Assembly: GCA_041781135.1 (NCBI GenBank)
Contig: JBHAZV010000024.1
Location: 1 to 52,654 of the forward strand
Reading direction: 5' to 3'
DNA: 52,654 nucleotides
DNA from: JAUMXJ01 sp041781135
Lineage (GTDB): Bacteria; Bacillota; Clostridia; Peptostreptococcales; Acidaminobacteraceae
The notes beneath the pieces are model-generated. The model was not told where the DNA came from. It worked only from the letters and a program-made list of their open reading frames with translations, and ran no database searches. Of the stretch, positions 16,077 through 25,019 are shown in pieces. The first letter of the stretch is position 1. Every line of letters begins with the position of its first letter. The translations under genes were made by a program, and so were the position numbers.

Positions 16077-16996
16077 AGCGCCCCTGTCTCTTTAATACTT
16101 GCCACAAGCGAAGAAACAGAAGCAATCTCGGTAGGAAGTATAAGCTTTGTTGCCTGACCGTCAGCGACCTGAGCAAGCGCTTCGAGCGACTTGATTTTAA
16201 TTACCTGATCATTAGGATTGGCTGCGTTCAAAAGCTCAAGACCCTTGGCTGTAGCCTGATGCAGCTTGAATATAGCTTCGGCTTCACCCTCCGCTCTTCT
16301 GATATTCGCCTCTTTATCACCCTCTGCCTTTAATATCTCGGCCTGCTTTGCAGCTTCGGCGTTGAGTATCATGGATTCCTTATTGCCTTCTGCTATAAGG
16401 ATTGCCGAACGCTTTTCGCCCTCGGCGCGGAGGATTGCTTCACGCCTTTCTCTTTCGGCGCGCATCTGCTTTTCCATCGCGTTCTGAATGTCCTTTGGAG
16501 GCAGTATATTCTTGAGCTCCACTCTGTTGACTTTTATTCCCCACGGATCTGTCGCCTCGTCAAGAGTAGCTCTCATCTGAGTATTAATAAGATCTCTTGA
16601 GGAGAGCGTCTGGTCGAGTTCGAGCTGACCGATAATATTCCTGAGAGTCGTCGCCGTAAGGTTTTCTATTGCGAGCATAGGATTGACAACGCCGTAAGTG
16701 TAAAGCTTAGGGTCTGTGATCTGATAATACACAACCGTGTCTATCTGCATTGTCACATTATCCTTTGTGATAACAGGCTGCGGCTTGAAGTCCGCCACCA
16801 TTTCCTTGAGCTGAACGCGTTTTGCCACTCGGTCTAAAAGCGGCAGCTTGAAGTGCAGACCAACCTGCCATGTAGTCATGTACGCACCGAGTCTTTCGAT
16901 GACATAACTGTTTGATTGAGGTACGATTCTAATATTGCTGATAATAAGAATCATAACCACGATAATAAGTCCAAAGACTATGTAATAACCTTCCAT
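16073..16996 (-). CDS. SPFH/band 7 membrane protein (QmcA/stomatin-like)
   Basis: A 307-residue protein with one N-terminal membrane span (about 5-22), then an SPFH domain recognised by VPQSNSYVIERLGAYMTTW, KDNVTMQIDTVVYYQITDP and SSRDLINTQMRATLDEATDPWGIK. Residues of about 175-250 form a charged coiled coil with repeated ILRAEGEKRSAILIAEGNKE-like units. Such proteins form ring or cage assemblies in membrane microdomains. It lies 23 bases after an NfeD-type gene, the usual partner, and overlaps dcd downstream, an unusual third member. Confidence 0.92.
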   Translation of the reverse strand: MEGYYIVFGLIIVVMILIISNIRIVPQSNSYVIERLGAYMTTWQVGLHFKLPLLDRVAKRVQLKEMVADFKPQPVITKDNVTMQIDTVVYYQITDPKLYTYGVVNPMLAIENLTATTLRNIIGQLELDQTLSSRDLINTQMRATLDEATDPWGIKVNRVELKNILPPKDIQNAMEKQMRAERERREAILRAEGEKRSAILIAEGNKESMILNAEAAKQAEILKAEGDKEANIRRAEGEAEAIFKLHQATAKGLELLNAANPNDQVIKIKSLEALAQVADGQATKLILPTEIASVSSLVASIKETGAL

Positions 16997-17019
16997 AAAT
17001 CCTCCTTAATCCATTATAC

Positions 17020-17460
17020 TTATTTTTCCTGTTTTTTGACTATCAGTTTAACACCTTCGACGGCTATAACCTCTACAAGCTCGCCGCGCTCCAGCGGACC
17101 GTCGCCCGCCAGCTTTGCCGTCCATCTGACCCCGTCGATTTTTATTTCGCCAAACTCATTCTGGAATACGGGCTCCGTAACTACCCCTATCCTTCCGAGT
17201 ATTGCGTCGACATTGGTTTTAGTGATTTTCACATTGAGCCATTTTTTTATAATCGGTCTCGTATAGACAAGCGTAATAGCGGAAACCACAACAAAAGCCA
17301 TAAGCTGCCAAACGAAATGAACATCGAACATAGATGCCACAAAAGCCGCCAATGCTCCAAATGCAAACCAAATCGATACCACGCCTGCAGTAAAAGCTTC
17401 TACAACTATTAACAGCGCAAACGTCAGTACCCAGAACACATCATATATATCCCAAGGCAT
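17020..17460 (-). CDS. NfeD-like membrane protein
   Basis: A 146-residue protein: two to three membrane segments in residues 8-75 and a C-terminal OB-fold-like domain starting GRIGVVTEPVFQNEFGEIKI, ending ELVEVIAVEGVKLIVKK. This is the short NfeD (YbbJ) architecture that accompanies QmcA-type SPFH proteins. It is the first gene of the nfeD-SPFH-dcd unit, with a GGAGG site ahead of the ATG at 17460. Function in membrane organisation is by family only. Confidence 0.88.
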   Translation of the reverse strand: MPWDIYDVFWVLTFALLIVVEAFTAGVVSIWFAFGALAAFVASMFDVHFVWQLMAFVVVSAITLVYTRPIIKKWLNVKITKTNVDAILGRIGVVTEPVFQNEFGEIKIDGVRWTAKLAGDGPLERGELVEVIAVEGVKLIVKKQEK

Positions 17461-17601
17461 ATTCCCTCCTTTCGAAATCTACGGCGGCTGCATTTAGAAC
17501 CCGCCATCCCAAACATAGGATACAACAACAATCTTAAATTTTCATTAAGCCATGATGAAGCCTTGAAATAATGGATGTCTGCGTGGGATATACAGCAAAC
17601 G

Positions 17602-17682
17602 CTTACGCATAGGCAAATACAGCTAATAAGCAAGGCTTTTTGCATAGCAAAAAGCCGATGTAATGTTAGCTATATAAACAGC
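17602..17682 (+). repeat. Solitary copy of the hairpin/linker repeat
   Basis: The linker with ATAGGCAAATAC and AGCTAATAAGCAA leads into a hairpin GGCTTTTTGC-ATA-GCAAAAAGCC (17634-17656) and a tail with GATGTAATGTTAGCTATATAA. The same linker, hairpin and tail recur at 32107-32195. The upstream 17560-17601 also resembles the array interior. The rest of the spacer 17461-17762 shows no gene or other signal. Confidence 0.85.
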
Positions 17683-17762
17683 CAAAATAAATTATAGGGC
17701 TTAAATTACTGCTTGTTGACTAAAGCAAGTAAAAGAAATAAAGTAAAACTGAGGTGAATCTC

Positions 17763-19169
17763 GTGAGCATAAAACAAATCAGACATAGGATCGTTTCCGC
17801 ATGCGACGGAGCCTGCTCGGGAAACGGAACAGATAACTCGCCGGGCGGTTGGGGGGTCGCAATAAGCTATGGGAACGATATAGTAAAACTGTCGGGATAC
17901 AAAGCGCGTACTACAAACAACGAAATGGAGCTTACAGCCATGCTCGAAGCGCTCCGAAAAATCAAAACCCTGCCGGAGGTCAAAGAGTCTTCGGTCGAAA
18001 TATATTCAGATTCCGCGTATGTAGTGGGATGCTTTGAAGAAAAGTGGTATATAAACTGGGAAAAAAACGGTTGGATAAATTCTCAAAAACAACCGGTAAA
18101 AAACCGCGCTCTATGGGAGCAGCTAATTGCCGAATACCGCGGCGCACTTCAAAATTTCGGCGAGCTTCATATCAGAAAAATCAAAGGGCACATCAGCAGC
18201 TCCGAGGCCGCAAAATGGCTGCAAAAATACAATCAAAAATACGGACTGAATATGACGGAACAAGAATTTGAAAACGCCGTCAAGCTGAACCGCGAAGCCG
18301 ATGCGATCGCGACAGATGCCTACAAGAACATACGCGAAGATGCTGCCGCAAAGTCCGAGGCGACATCCGAGGCGACATCCGAGAAGCCATCAGCGGCGAT
18401 ATGCAAAGCGGTATCCGGAACCATATCGTTAGCTGCATATGAACCAAGCGATATAGCCGAAAAAAACGAACAAAGGCTGTACATCATTATTCCGGCAGGA
18501 GGCTCCGGACAGCGATTCGGCGAGATAAAACAGTTTGCCGATATAGCCGGCACTCCGCTGCTGCTGCTCACTTTAAGGAATATAATAAAATCATACAGCG
18601 TGGGGAATTTTGGACCGCAGCTTGCAAAAATCGTGGTCGCAATGCACGCAGAACATATACCTCGCGCCGAGCAGCTGCTTTCAGAATTTGGAGGCATGAC
18701 CGAAATAGTATGCGGCGGCGACAGCCGCGGCGCAAGCGTTGCTGCAGCTTTTGAGCGCATAACCGTACTCGCAAATGACGCCGATCTGTTGGCAGTTCAC
18801 GATGGATGCAGGCCCTTTGTTCCGACAAATGTTTGGGCAAGGCTCCTAAAAGAGCTGTGCGATTCCGAAATTGCAATTCCTGTCCTGCCGATTACGGACA
18901 CAATCAAAAGCAAAAGCAGCCTGCAAAATTTTCCGCGCGAAGATTACATAGCCGTTCAGACGCCGCAGATTATGACATTAAAGGCTGCGCGCTCTATTTA
19001 TTCGCATCCGCATATCTCGGATGAAAAAATTACGGACGATTCTACATTGGCGCTAAACCTCGGTCATCAGATCGGGTGCGCGGAAGGAAGCTCGACAAAC
19101 ATTAAAATTACGACTAAGACCGACGCGCTCATAGCCGCAGCGATCGCAAAAACGGAATGGAATGTATGA
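17763..19169 (+). CDS. Fusion of ribonuclease HI and IspD cytidylyltransferase
   Basis: One continuous frame of 468 residues. The GTG at 17763 is chosen because GAGGTG lies 6 bases upstream. Residues 10-185 are RNase HI with all four acidic catalytic positions visible: SACDGACSGN (Asp), TTNNEMELTAM (Glu), IYSDSAYVV (Asp) and LNREADAIAT (Asp). A linker of about 50 residues contains a SEATSEAT duplication. Residues of about 238-468 are IspD: PAGGSGQRFGEIKQF, AVHDGCRPFV, AVQTPQIM and KITTKTDALIA, the MEP pathway step joining CTP and methylerythritol phosphate. Both halves look intact. The gene leads an operon with an AroE homologue (4-base overlap) and a methyltransferase. No frameshift or stop supports separate proteins. 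Confidence 0.92.
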   Translation: MSIKQIRHRIVSACDGACSGNGTDNSPGGWGVAISYGNDIVKLSGYKARTTNNEMELTAMLEALRKIKTLPEVKESSVEIYSDSAYVVGCFEEKWYINWEKNGWINSQKQPVKNRALWEQLIAEYRGALQNFGELHIRKIKGHISSSEAAKWLQKYNQKYGLNMTEQEFENAVKLNREADAIATDAYKNIREDAAAKSEATSEATSEKPSAAICKAVSGTISLAAYEPSDIAEKNEQRLYIIIPAGGSGQRFGEIKQFADIAGTPLLLLTLRNIIKSYSVGNFGPQLAKIVVAMHAEHIPRAEQLLSEFGGMTEIVCGGDSRGASVAAAFERITVLANDADLLAVHDGCRPFVPTNVWARLLKELCDSEIAIPVLPITDTIKSKSSLQNFPREDYIAVQTPQIMTLKAARSIYSHPHISDEKITDDSTLALNLGHQIGCAEGSSTNIKITTKTDALIAAAIAKTEWNV

Positions 19170-20188
19170 AAAAATATGCACTGATAGGAAAAAAGCTTTC
19201 TTACAGCTACTCTAAAACCATACACGAATACCTCATGGATTTGGAAATATTTGCAAGCGGCAGCTACGAACTGCTTGAAATGGATGAGTTTCGCATGCCC
19301 GAAGGAATAGAAGGACTAAATATCACTAATCCTTACAAGGATTTATCCAAGACCTCCGCTGCAAAGCATATGCATTTTGCCGAAAGCATGTTTATAACTG
19401 ATGCTATAAGCCAATGCTTCAAAAAAATACCCGATTTCTCCGCAGACCGATGTTATAAGGAGATAGTTTCAAAAACCGTAAACACATTAAAAATTCGCGA
19501 TGCAAGCGCATGTGCAAACGAGATAATCGCTGACAAAGCAAGTACAGACACAGCACACGAAAATAAAGCAATCGCAAATAACTCCGCGGCGCATAACAAA
19601 AAATGCATCGAAAGCGCCAATACCGATATTTTCGGTTTCTGCCTTTCTTTCTGCGAATTTATACAAAATTCGGACGAATGCGCAATCCTCGGCACAGGAG
19701 CAACTTCGGCAATGATACAAACCCTGATGAGACATCTCGGCAAAAGTATTAAAGTATTCGGAAGAAATTCTGCCGATAAATTGCGTGACTATTGCAAGGA
19801 CATTTCCTCCGGACCACGCCGCATGCTTGTAAACTGCACGCCCGTAGGAACAGATGGAAACGAATGCAAAATCTTTGAGGGTATCGATAAAATAAATATC
19901 GAAGCCTTTGACTGCGTGGCCGACCTCGTCTACAACCCGGAGCTTACTCCGCTTGCCGAAATAGCCGCAAGCGCCGGAATCTCGGTAAAAACAGGGCTCG
20001 AAATGCTCGTGCTGCAGGCCGTAGCCGCGCAGGCGATATGGAACGACTGCAAATTTTTACAAGACCGTCATACAATATCAGACCCGTGCAATTCGACCAC
20101 TAAGTCAATATCTGAGATCGTTGCCGGCGCAATCCGACATATTAAACATACCACGGCAGGAGGTAAATATAAATGCCAAGACAAATAA
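19166..20188 (+). CDS. aroE: Shikimate dehydrogenase homologue with a large insertion
   Basis: A 340-residue protein, about 60-70 longer than usual AroE. ATG 19166 overlaps the upstream stop; an ATG three codons earlier is possible. The N-terminal IGKKLSYSYSKTIHEYL matches the substrate-binding GxxxxHSxSPxIHN region with Tyr in place of the usual His. NITNPYK holds the catalytic Lys58, and the later NTDIFGF holds the Asp partner. Between TVNTLKIRD and NTD lies an insertion of about 45 residues, rich in Ala, Asn and Lys, where the family has a short turn. The cofactor loop is ILGTGATSAM. Activity is likely but the substrate pocket differs, so a related quinate or shikimate role is open. Confidence 0.8.
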   Translation: MKKYALIGKKLSYSYSKTIHEYLMDLEIFASGSYELLEMDEFRMPEGIEGLNITNPYKDLSKTSAAKHMHFAESMFITDAISQCFKKIPDFSADRCYKEIVSKTVNTLKIRDASACANEIIADKASTDTAHENKAIANNSAAHNKKCIESANTDIFGFCLSFCEFIQNSDECAILGTGATSAMIQTLMRHLGKSIKVFGRNSADKLRDYCKDISSGPRRMLVNCTPVGTDGNECKIFEGIDKINIEAFDCVADLVYNPELTPLAEIAASAGISVKTGLEMLVLQAVAAQAIWNDCKFLQDRHTISDPCNSTTKSISEIVAGAIRHIKHTTAGGKYKCQDK

Positions 20189-21309
20189 CCGTCAAAGCTT
20201 CGTTTTCTGAAAAACCAATTACCGCACTGCGCCGCGAACATATATCCGGCGATTTGCCAAGCGATTTGCAGGAAGGCGAACTGCTGCATCTTAGGGATAA
20301 AAACGGAAAATTTACGGCAACTGCATACCACGGAGTGCAAAACAGAGCGATAGGCTGGGTCATATCGAAAAGACAGCTTGACGCAATCGATGCGGATTTT
20401 TTTGCTCATAAATTTGAAAATGCATTTGCCAAGCGTCTGCCGCTGCTTAGGAACAAAAAAACAAATGTGTTCAGAATTTTTAACGGCGAAGGAGACGGCG
20501 TAGGCGGACTTACAATAGATTACTACGATGCAAATATCCTTATCAATTATTACAGCGAGGGAATAATTTCGTACAGAAAGCAAATTATTGAGGCGCTGAA
20601 ACGCACAGCCGAATTTGCGACAATTACCGAAAAAAATCGCTCCCAAAAGTTAGTAGAGACGGAATCGTCCAAACGCGGCGATTTTGTAGTGCTCGAAAAT
20701 GGCGTGAAATGCAGAGTAAACCTCGAAAGCGGCGGTATGACAGGCATATTTATGGACCAACGCGAAGTAAGACAGGCCATAAGACGGAACTATGCAAAAA
20801 ACCGGAACGTACTTAACCTGTTTTCTTATTCGGCGCTATTTTCAGTATTTGCCGTGCTCGGAGGCGCAAAATCCACCACAAATGTCGATATTGCAAGACG
20901 CTCGCATGAGATTGCGGAAGCAAACTATGCGCTAAACGGAATCAGCGCCGCTTCGCATAAATTTATTACGGAGGACGTCTTTGAATTTTTAATTCGCGCG
21001 GCTAAACAAAACCGGAAATACGATCTTATAATAATTGACCCTCCAAGCTTTTCGACTTCAAACGGCGTAGCTTTTTCAACCGAAAAAGAGCTTGGAAAGC
21101 TTATTGATGCCGCACTCGCTGTATCATCTAAAAATGCGGCGCTCGTAATATCGACAAATAACTCAAAAATATCAAAGGAGCAGTTCTCAAAACTCGTCGG
21201 CAAAAGAATAAAAATACGGGAAGAATTCTCACTGCCGGCGGATTACCGCGCCAATAGAGATCTTCCCGAATCAAGTTACCTTAAAGTTGCGATAGGCACA
21301 CCTCTGTAG
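20173..21309 (+). CDS. Class I SAM-dependent rRNA methyltransferase, RlmI-like
   Basis: A 378-residue protein with an N-terminal PUA-like domain (about 1-75) and a Rossmann methyltransferase domain. Motifs are MTGIFMDQREVR near 191, NLFSYSALFSVFAVLGGAK near 214 (SAM motif I region) and LIIIDPPSFSTSNG near 288, the DPPSF catalytic signature. RlmI-type enzymes make 5-methylcytosine in 23S rRNA. The start at 20173 lies inside the aroE homologue (16-base overlap) after GGCAGGAGG. The equivalent of the full catalytic set was not aligned, so the exact target base is uncertain. Confidence 0.85.
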   Translation: MPRQITVKASFSEKPITALRREHISGDLPSDLQEGELLHLRDKNGKFTATAYHGVQNRAIGWVISKRQLDAIDADFFAHKFENAFAKRLPLLRNKKTNVFRIFNGEGDGVGGLTIDYYDANILINYYSEGIISYRKQIIEALKRTAEFATITEKNRSQKLVETESSKRGDFVVLENGVKCRVNLESGGMTGIFMDQREVRQAIRRNYAKNRNVLNLFSYSALFSVFAVLGGAKSTTNVDIARRSHEIAEANYALNGISAASHKFITEDVFEFLIRAAKQNRKYDLIIIDPPSFSTSNGVAFSTEKELGKLIDAALAVSSKNAALVISTNNSKISKEQFSKLVGKRIKIREEFSLPADYRANRDLPESSYLKVAIGTPL

Positions 21310-21408
21310 CAAAGCACAGAATTTTACGGTGCGCCGACGTGGCATATGTTTCGCTCGATAATACACCCTCCGCTGCGCAGGCTGATTGCGCCTTCGCGGG
21401 CTGCCTCG

Positions 21409-23226
21409 CTATTTTCTGTTTAATATTACAATAACAGAATAAGTATTTCCAAAGTCATCATGTACAAGCTTGCCCTCACGGTCTACGGCGTAAGCAAAAT
21501 CCTGAAGCACTATGGAAATATTGTAAGTATCTCCGGCATACAGGAAGCTTCCTGAATAAACCGTATTTGTCACACCGTCAGCGGCCGCGCTCTCTACAAA
21601 GCCTTCAAAATAAAGCGGATTTTTTTTATCTCTGTCGGACAGTTCAAAAATGCGAAGTCCGTCCTTTTCCGCGACTACATGGAACAAATCATCAATATCT
21701 GCATTCTGACCGAGCGTAATATCAAATATAAACTCAGAATCCGAAATTTTATGTACGTGATTATAATAATAATTTCTTATATAAGTATAATCCTCCATAT
21801 CCGCATCGCGATAATAAGCGTTCATATAAGCCTGACTGCGCACTGCGGCATACAGATTATCCACAAACTGCGAATCCTGACTTAAAGGCATATTTTGCTT
21901 AACTTTAACTAAACTGCTCACTATGCTGACCGCATCGTCAGCCGTAAGCTGCAGCGAAGATATGTTGAGCTCGCCGCTCGCCAATTCTCCATAAGAATAT
22001 CCTGCGGCAGCAAGCTTTTGTTCGAGTTGGGCGAGCTGGCTTCTGTATGTTACGCTTCCCATTGAAAGTTCTCCGAATACTGCAACTGTCGAAATGCACA
22101 CGGCGGTCAAAACGATTGCGAACTGCGCCTTTTCCCTGAAAAAGAACAGCATTGTAAGCCCAACTGTATTAAAAATACCGAAAGCAAGCAAAAGGTATCG
22201 CATCTCTGTAAATCCATACGCCGAAATTCGGATAAATATGCTCGCGAACATCATCACCGCCGGAAGCACCAGCAGCGGAAGGTATTTACGGCTGTTTTCG
22301 ACGATCCAGCGCTCGAATTCGTTCTTGTATTCGTGGATTCCGGTTATAAAGTAAACCGCAATATGCGCCGCAAACAGATACCACACGACTAAATTTGCCA
22401 TAATATTGTCGGGAAAGACGCCTCCGATGGCAAGCTTTGAAAAATAAAAATAGAGCACTACTGTGTAAACAATAAGGAGCGGCATAAAAATATAGTAGAG
22501 CAGAGCGCGGCTGATAAAATTGAGCTCCGCCTTAAAATCGTTCCATGCCGATTCTTCCCTCGCATAAAGCGCAAGGCAGAAATGCGGAAATACGAGCGCA
22601 AAACAGAACGCCAAAATTATCGGGTACTCGTTTATCCAAATTTGATATTGAGACAGCTCAAATAAATTATTGAGTGTAAAAGCAATAAAAAACAGTCCGA
22701 GCATCAGAAAAAGGGAGAGAATAAACGCCTGGGATATTATGCCGACGACGCTCCAAATATGCCTTCCGAGCCCTTCGCGTCTGCGGAACGGCAGCGAAAA
22801 AAACATGGCAAACTGGCAGAACGCGAGCACTATCCACTGTCCGTAATAATGAGATTTTCTGGACGGAATATCGGATAAATATGTAGATAGATTCCACCAA
22901 TCGTTACTCATAAAATAGAAGCCCCAAAGCAGCAGGACTGCAAGACTTGATAAAAGAATGCCTATCCTTCCAAGCCTGCCGCCAAGCACAGAATCGATCC
23001 TGTATATGAGCAGCGAGCTGATACTCGAAAACAAGAATGTAAACATCAGCTTACTGTTAGTTTCAAAATCAAATCCAAGGAATGTCTGAAAATCCTGTTC
23101 ATAGCCGAAATAAAACCTCGATGCTGCAGCAGCTGAAATAAAAAACAGAAATACAAACGCAGACGTGACGTAGTATTTTCTGATGGCATCCCTGAAAAGA
23201 TTATGTACAAATGTAAATAGCTTCAT
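21409..23226 (-). CDS. DUF4153-type polytopic membrane protein
   Basis: A 605-residue protein with about ten to twelve membrane segments in residues 20-400 and a 200-residue C-terminal soluble part. ATG 23226 is chosen because GGAGGGAA precedes it; the longer frame has no ribosome site. The pattern of paired helices with FLFFISAAAASRFYF near the start and later ILLSSLAVLLLWGFYF is typical of the DUF4153 family. The soluble tail has repeated YxYGELASGELNIS and polar strands. Function is unknown. It stands alone between convergent methyltransferase and the hpf gene; no terminator is clear in 21310-21408. Confidence 0.75.
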   Translation of the reverse strand: MKLFTFVHNLFRDAIRKYYVTSAFVFLFFISAAAASRFYFGYEQDFQTFLGFDFETNSKLMFTFLFSSISSLLIYRIDSVLGGRLGRIGILLSSLAVLLLWGFYFMSNDWWNLSTYLSDIPSRKSHYYGQWIVLAFCQFAMFFSLPFRRREGLGRHIWSVVGIISQAFILSLFLMLGLFFIAFTLNNLFELSQYQIWINEYPIILAFCFALVFPHFCLALYAREESAWNDFKAELNFISRALLYYIFMPLLIVYTVVLYFYFSKLAIGGVFPDNIMANLVVWYLFAAHIAVYFITGIHEYKNEFERWIVENSRKYLPLLVLPAVMMFASIFIRISAYGFTEMRYLLLAFGIFNTVGLTMLFFFREKAQFAIVLTAVCISTVAVFGELSMGSVTYRSQLAQLEQKLAAAGYSYGELASGELNISSLQLTADDAVSIVSSLVKVKQNMPLSQDSQFVDNLYAAVRSQAYMNAYYRDADMEDYTYIRNYYYNHVHKISDSEFIFDITLGQNADIDDLFHVVAEKDGLRIFELSDRDKKNPLYFEGFVESAAADGVTNTVYSGSFLYAGDTYNISIVLQDFAYAVDREGKLVHDDFGNTYSVIVILNRK

Positions 23227-23306
23227 ATTTCCCTCCAAGCCTATTTTACTACAGAAAAACAAAATCGCCCCCGCAGGAGCGATTAAAATTCCATTAGAAT
23301 ACGCAG

Positions 23307-23834
23307 TTAGAGTGTCGGCTCGATGTGGCCGTAGTTGTCATCGCCACGTCTGTACACGACGTTTATGATATTCGTATCCGCATTGAGGAATATGTAAAAA
23401 TCGTGATTTAAGAGTTCCATCTGAAGAACGGCCTCTTCTGTACTCATTGGTTTTACAGTGAAGCGTTTTGTCTTTACAATCTTCTGTTCTTCTTCCGGCG
23501 CATCTTCAGGTATTTGATCGAACCTTATGGAATCACCCGACTGGAAGCGTTTTTCCAGCTTGGTCTTGTGCTTGCGCATCTGCCTGATTATCTTATCAGA
23601 GGCGTCGTCGATAGCCTTGTACATATCGAGCTCTCTGCCGACAGCTCTCAGTATTGCGCCGTTTTTCAGTGGTATGGTTATCTCGACATTGTAGGTGCTC
23701 TTCTGTTTGCTGAAATTCACATGCGCCTCTGTTTCGCGCTTAAACATTTTATCGAGCAGCGCGAGCTTCTTTTCGACCTGATCCTTTACAGCTTCGCTGA
23801 TTTCCATGTTTTTGCCGCTTACGGTAATAATCAT
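23307..23834 (-). CDS. hpf: Ribosome hibernation promoting factor, long form
   Basis: A 175-residue protein with the two-domain architecture of long HPF. Residues 1-100 are the 30S-binding domain (MIITVSGKNMEISEAVKDQV, DMYKAIDDASDKIIRQMRKH), then a charged linker, and residues 120-175 the dimerisation domain (KRFTVKPMSTEEAVLQMELL, NHDFYIFLNADT, INVVYRR). It dimerises 70S ribosomes into inactive 100S particles in stationary phase. It lies downstream of the flagellar cap genes, a common arrangement in Firmicutes. An AGGAGG site precedes the ATG. Confidence 0.95.
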   Translation of the reverse strand: MIITVSGKNMEISEAVKDQVEKKLALLDKMFKRETEAHVNFSKQKSTYNVEITIPLKNGAILRAVGRELDMYKAIDDASDKIIRQMRKHKTKLEKRFQSGDSIRFDQIPEDAPEEEQKIVKTKRFTVKPMSTEEAVLQMELLNHDFYIFLNADTNIINVVYRRGDDNYGHIEPTL

Positions 23835-23887
23835 AGTATACCTCCTAATCTATTTTACAGTTAATATAGATTTTTGGCAAGACTCTG

Positions 23888-24190
23888 CTAAATTTCCTGA
23901 ATCTCCCTGATAAGCGACTGAATTTTTCTGAGCTTTGCGCGGTCTACATCTGAGAGTACAGCAGGATCTATCTCGCCATTTGCGGAAAAACCGCAGCGTC
24001 TCTTGAAATTCGAATAACCGACAAGGAAAATTTCATCTAAAGTAACAATATCGCTCATTATCTGCGACAGCTCCTTTCGGAGCGCAAATTCAAAAGGCTC
24101 GCGCGGATGCTCCGCAAGCTGAGCCTTTATGACCTTCCTTCTCCTGAGTATCTCCGCTTTTTTTTCAAGCGAATCTATGATAGATTGCAT
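23888..24190 (-). CDS. Small helical protein between fliS and hpf
   Basis: A 100-residue, mostly alpha-helical, charged protein with no signal peptide or membrane segment. It begins MQSIIDSLEKKAEILRRRKV and ends KIQSLIREIQEI, both amphipathic. The start is 4 bases after the fliS stop, implying co-translation with the flagellar cap genes. Its position matches where FliT-like chaperones occur, but it does not show recognisable FliT motifs, so the role is unassigned. Confidence 0.65.
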   Translation of the reverse strand: MQSIIDSLEKKAEILRRRKVIKAQLAEHPREPFEFALRKELSQIMSDIVTLDEIFLVGYSNFKRRCGFSANGEIDPAVLSDVDRAKLRKIQSLIREIQEI

Positions 24191-24193
24191 ATA

Positions 24194-24664
24194 CTAAAGT
24201 CCAAACGCCGATTTCCAGGTGTCCTTAAATTCCGTCGCTATTGCGAGAACATCTTCAAACGCTTCTCTGCTCTTGTCGACATCGGCATCAAACAGCTTGA
24301 ATTCCATATACTCGTAGAGCGAATCGAGCCCGCCGCTCATCTCCACCTCTAAATTCAGGGTAGATCTGAGCTCCGAAATAATATTCAGCGCTCTTACGCA
24401 ATTATTGTGAGCTTTCTCGGCATCGTTGGCGTCGACAGCAATTATCGCCTTTTTTATAAATCTGACAAGCCCCTCATATAGCATAAAAGTGAGTTCTTCC
24501 GGTTTAGCGGAGAGCACCCTCTGCTCCAAATACTGATCTGCCTTGTCCTGCTCTCTCGACTTTGCAGGAACTGCGACTGCCGGAGGCGCTGCGTTTATAT
24601 TTCCGATATTGACATTTACAAAATTCTTTGGTTTAGAATAGTTATAAGCGTTCAAAACTGCCAT
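24194..24664 (-). CDS. fliS: Flagellin export chaperone FliS
   Basis: A 156-residue protein. An unusual 45-residue N-terminal extension rich in Asn, Ala and Pro precedes the FliS core. The core shows YLEQRVLSAKPEELTFMLYEG, ALNIISELRSTLNLE and SLYEYMEFKLFDADVD, all standard FliS signatures. FliS caps the flagellin C-terminus before export. It follows the FlgN/FliT-like gene by 7 bases, within the flaG-fliD unit. The flagellin gene itself is outside the window. Confidence 0.9.
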   Translation of the reverse strand: MAVLNAYNYSKPKNFVNVNIGNINAAPPAVAVPAKSREQDKADQYLEQRVLSAKPEELTFMLYEGLVRFIKKAIIAVDANDAEKAHNNCVRALNIISELRSTLNLEVEMSGGLDSLYEYMEFKLFDADVDKSREAFEDVLAIATEFKDTWKSAFGL

Positions 24665-24671
24665 AATCCCC

Positions 24672-25019
24672 TCATTTCTTGGTATCTATATTTGTGCCTG
24701 CGTCGCCAAAGCTGTCGTGATACTTGTTTTTTGCAGCGTATGCATTCCTTTTTGCAATCCCTGACTCTTTCAGCGCTCCGGAGGTCGCTTCGAGCATTGC
24801 CGAAAGACGCTCCACACACTTGCCGTGAAGTTCGGCGATTTCCGAAAGTACGGCGCGTTCATCTTCGCCGGCAGCGCCCCCCATGCTTTCGAGCACCGAA
24901 ATCAGATTGCCTCTATGTTCGAGTGCGTTCTCAAACACATCGAAATCTTCCGTGTCTATCGCAGCCTCCATTATCTCGGTCTGAGTGAGTATTTCATTAA
25001 GAATCGCCTTTCTATCCAT
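24672..25019 (-). CDS. FlgN/FliT-like small helical protein
   Basis: A 115-residue helical protein (MDRKAILNEILTQTEIMEAA, then a long helix ending YAAKNKYHDSFG). The C-terminal AYAAKNKYHDSF resembles the C-terminus of FlgN/FliT-type export chaperones. Its ATG overlaps the fliD stop (ATGAATGGATAG context) and fliS follows, so a cap or hook-associated protein chaperone is likely by context. Sequence evidence alone is weak. Confidence 0.6.
   Translation of the reverse strand: MDRKAILNEILTQTEIMEAAIDTEDFDVFENALEHRGNLISVLESMGGAAGEDERAVLSEIAELHGKCVERLSAMLEATSGALKESGIAKRNAYAAKNKYHDSFGDAGTNIDTKK

Noticed and set aside
17424..17645. 73-codon minus-strand frame before nfeD
   Set aside because: It runs through the repeat unit and the nfeD start without a ribosome site.
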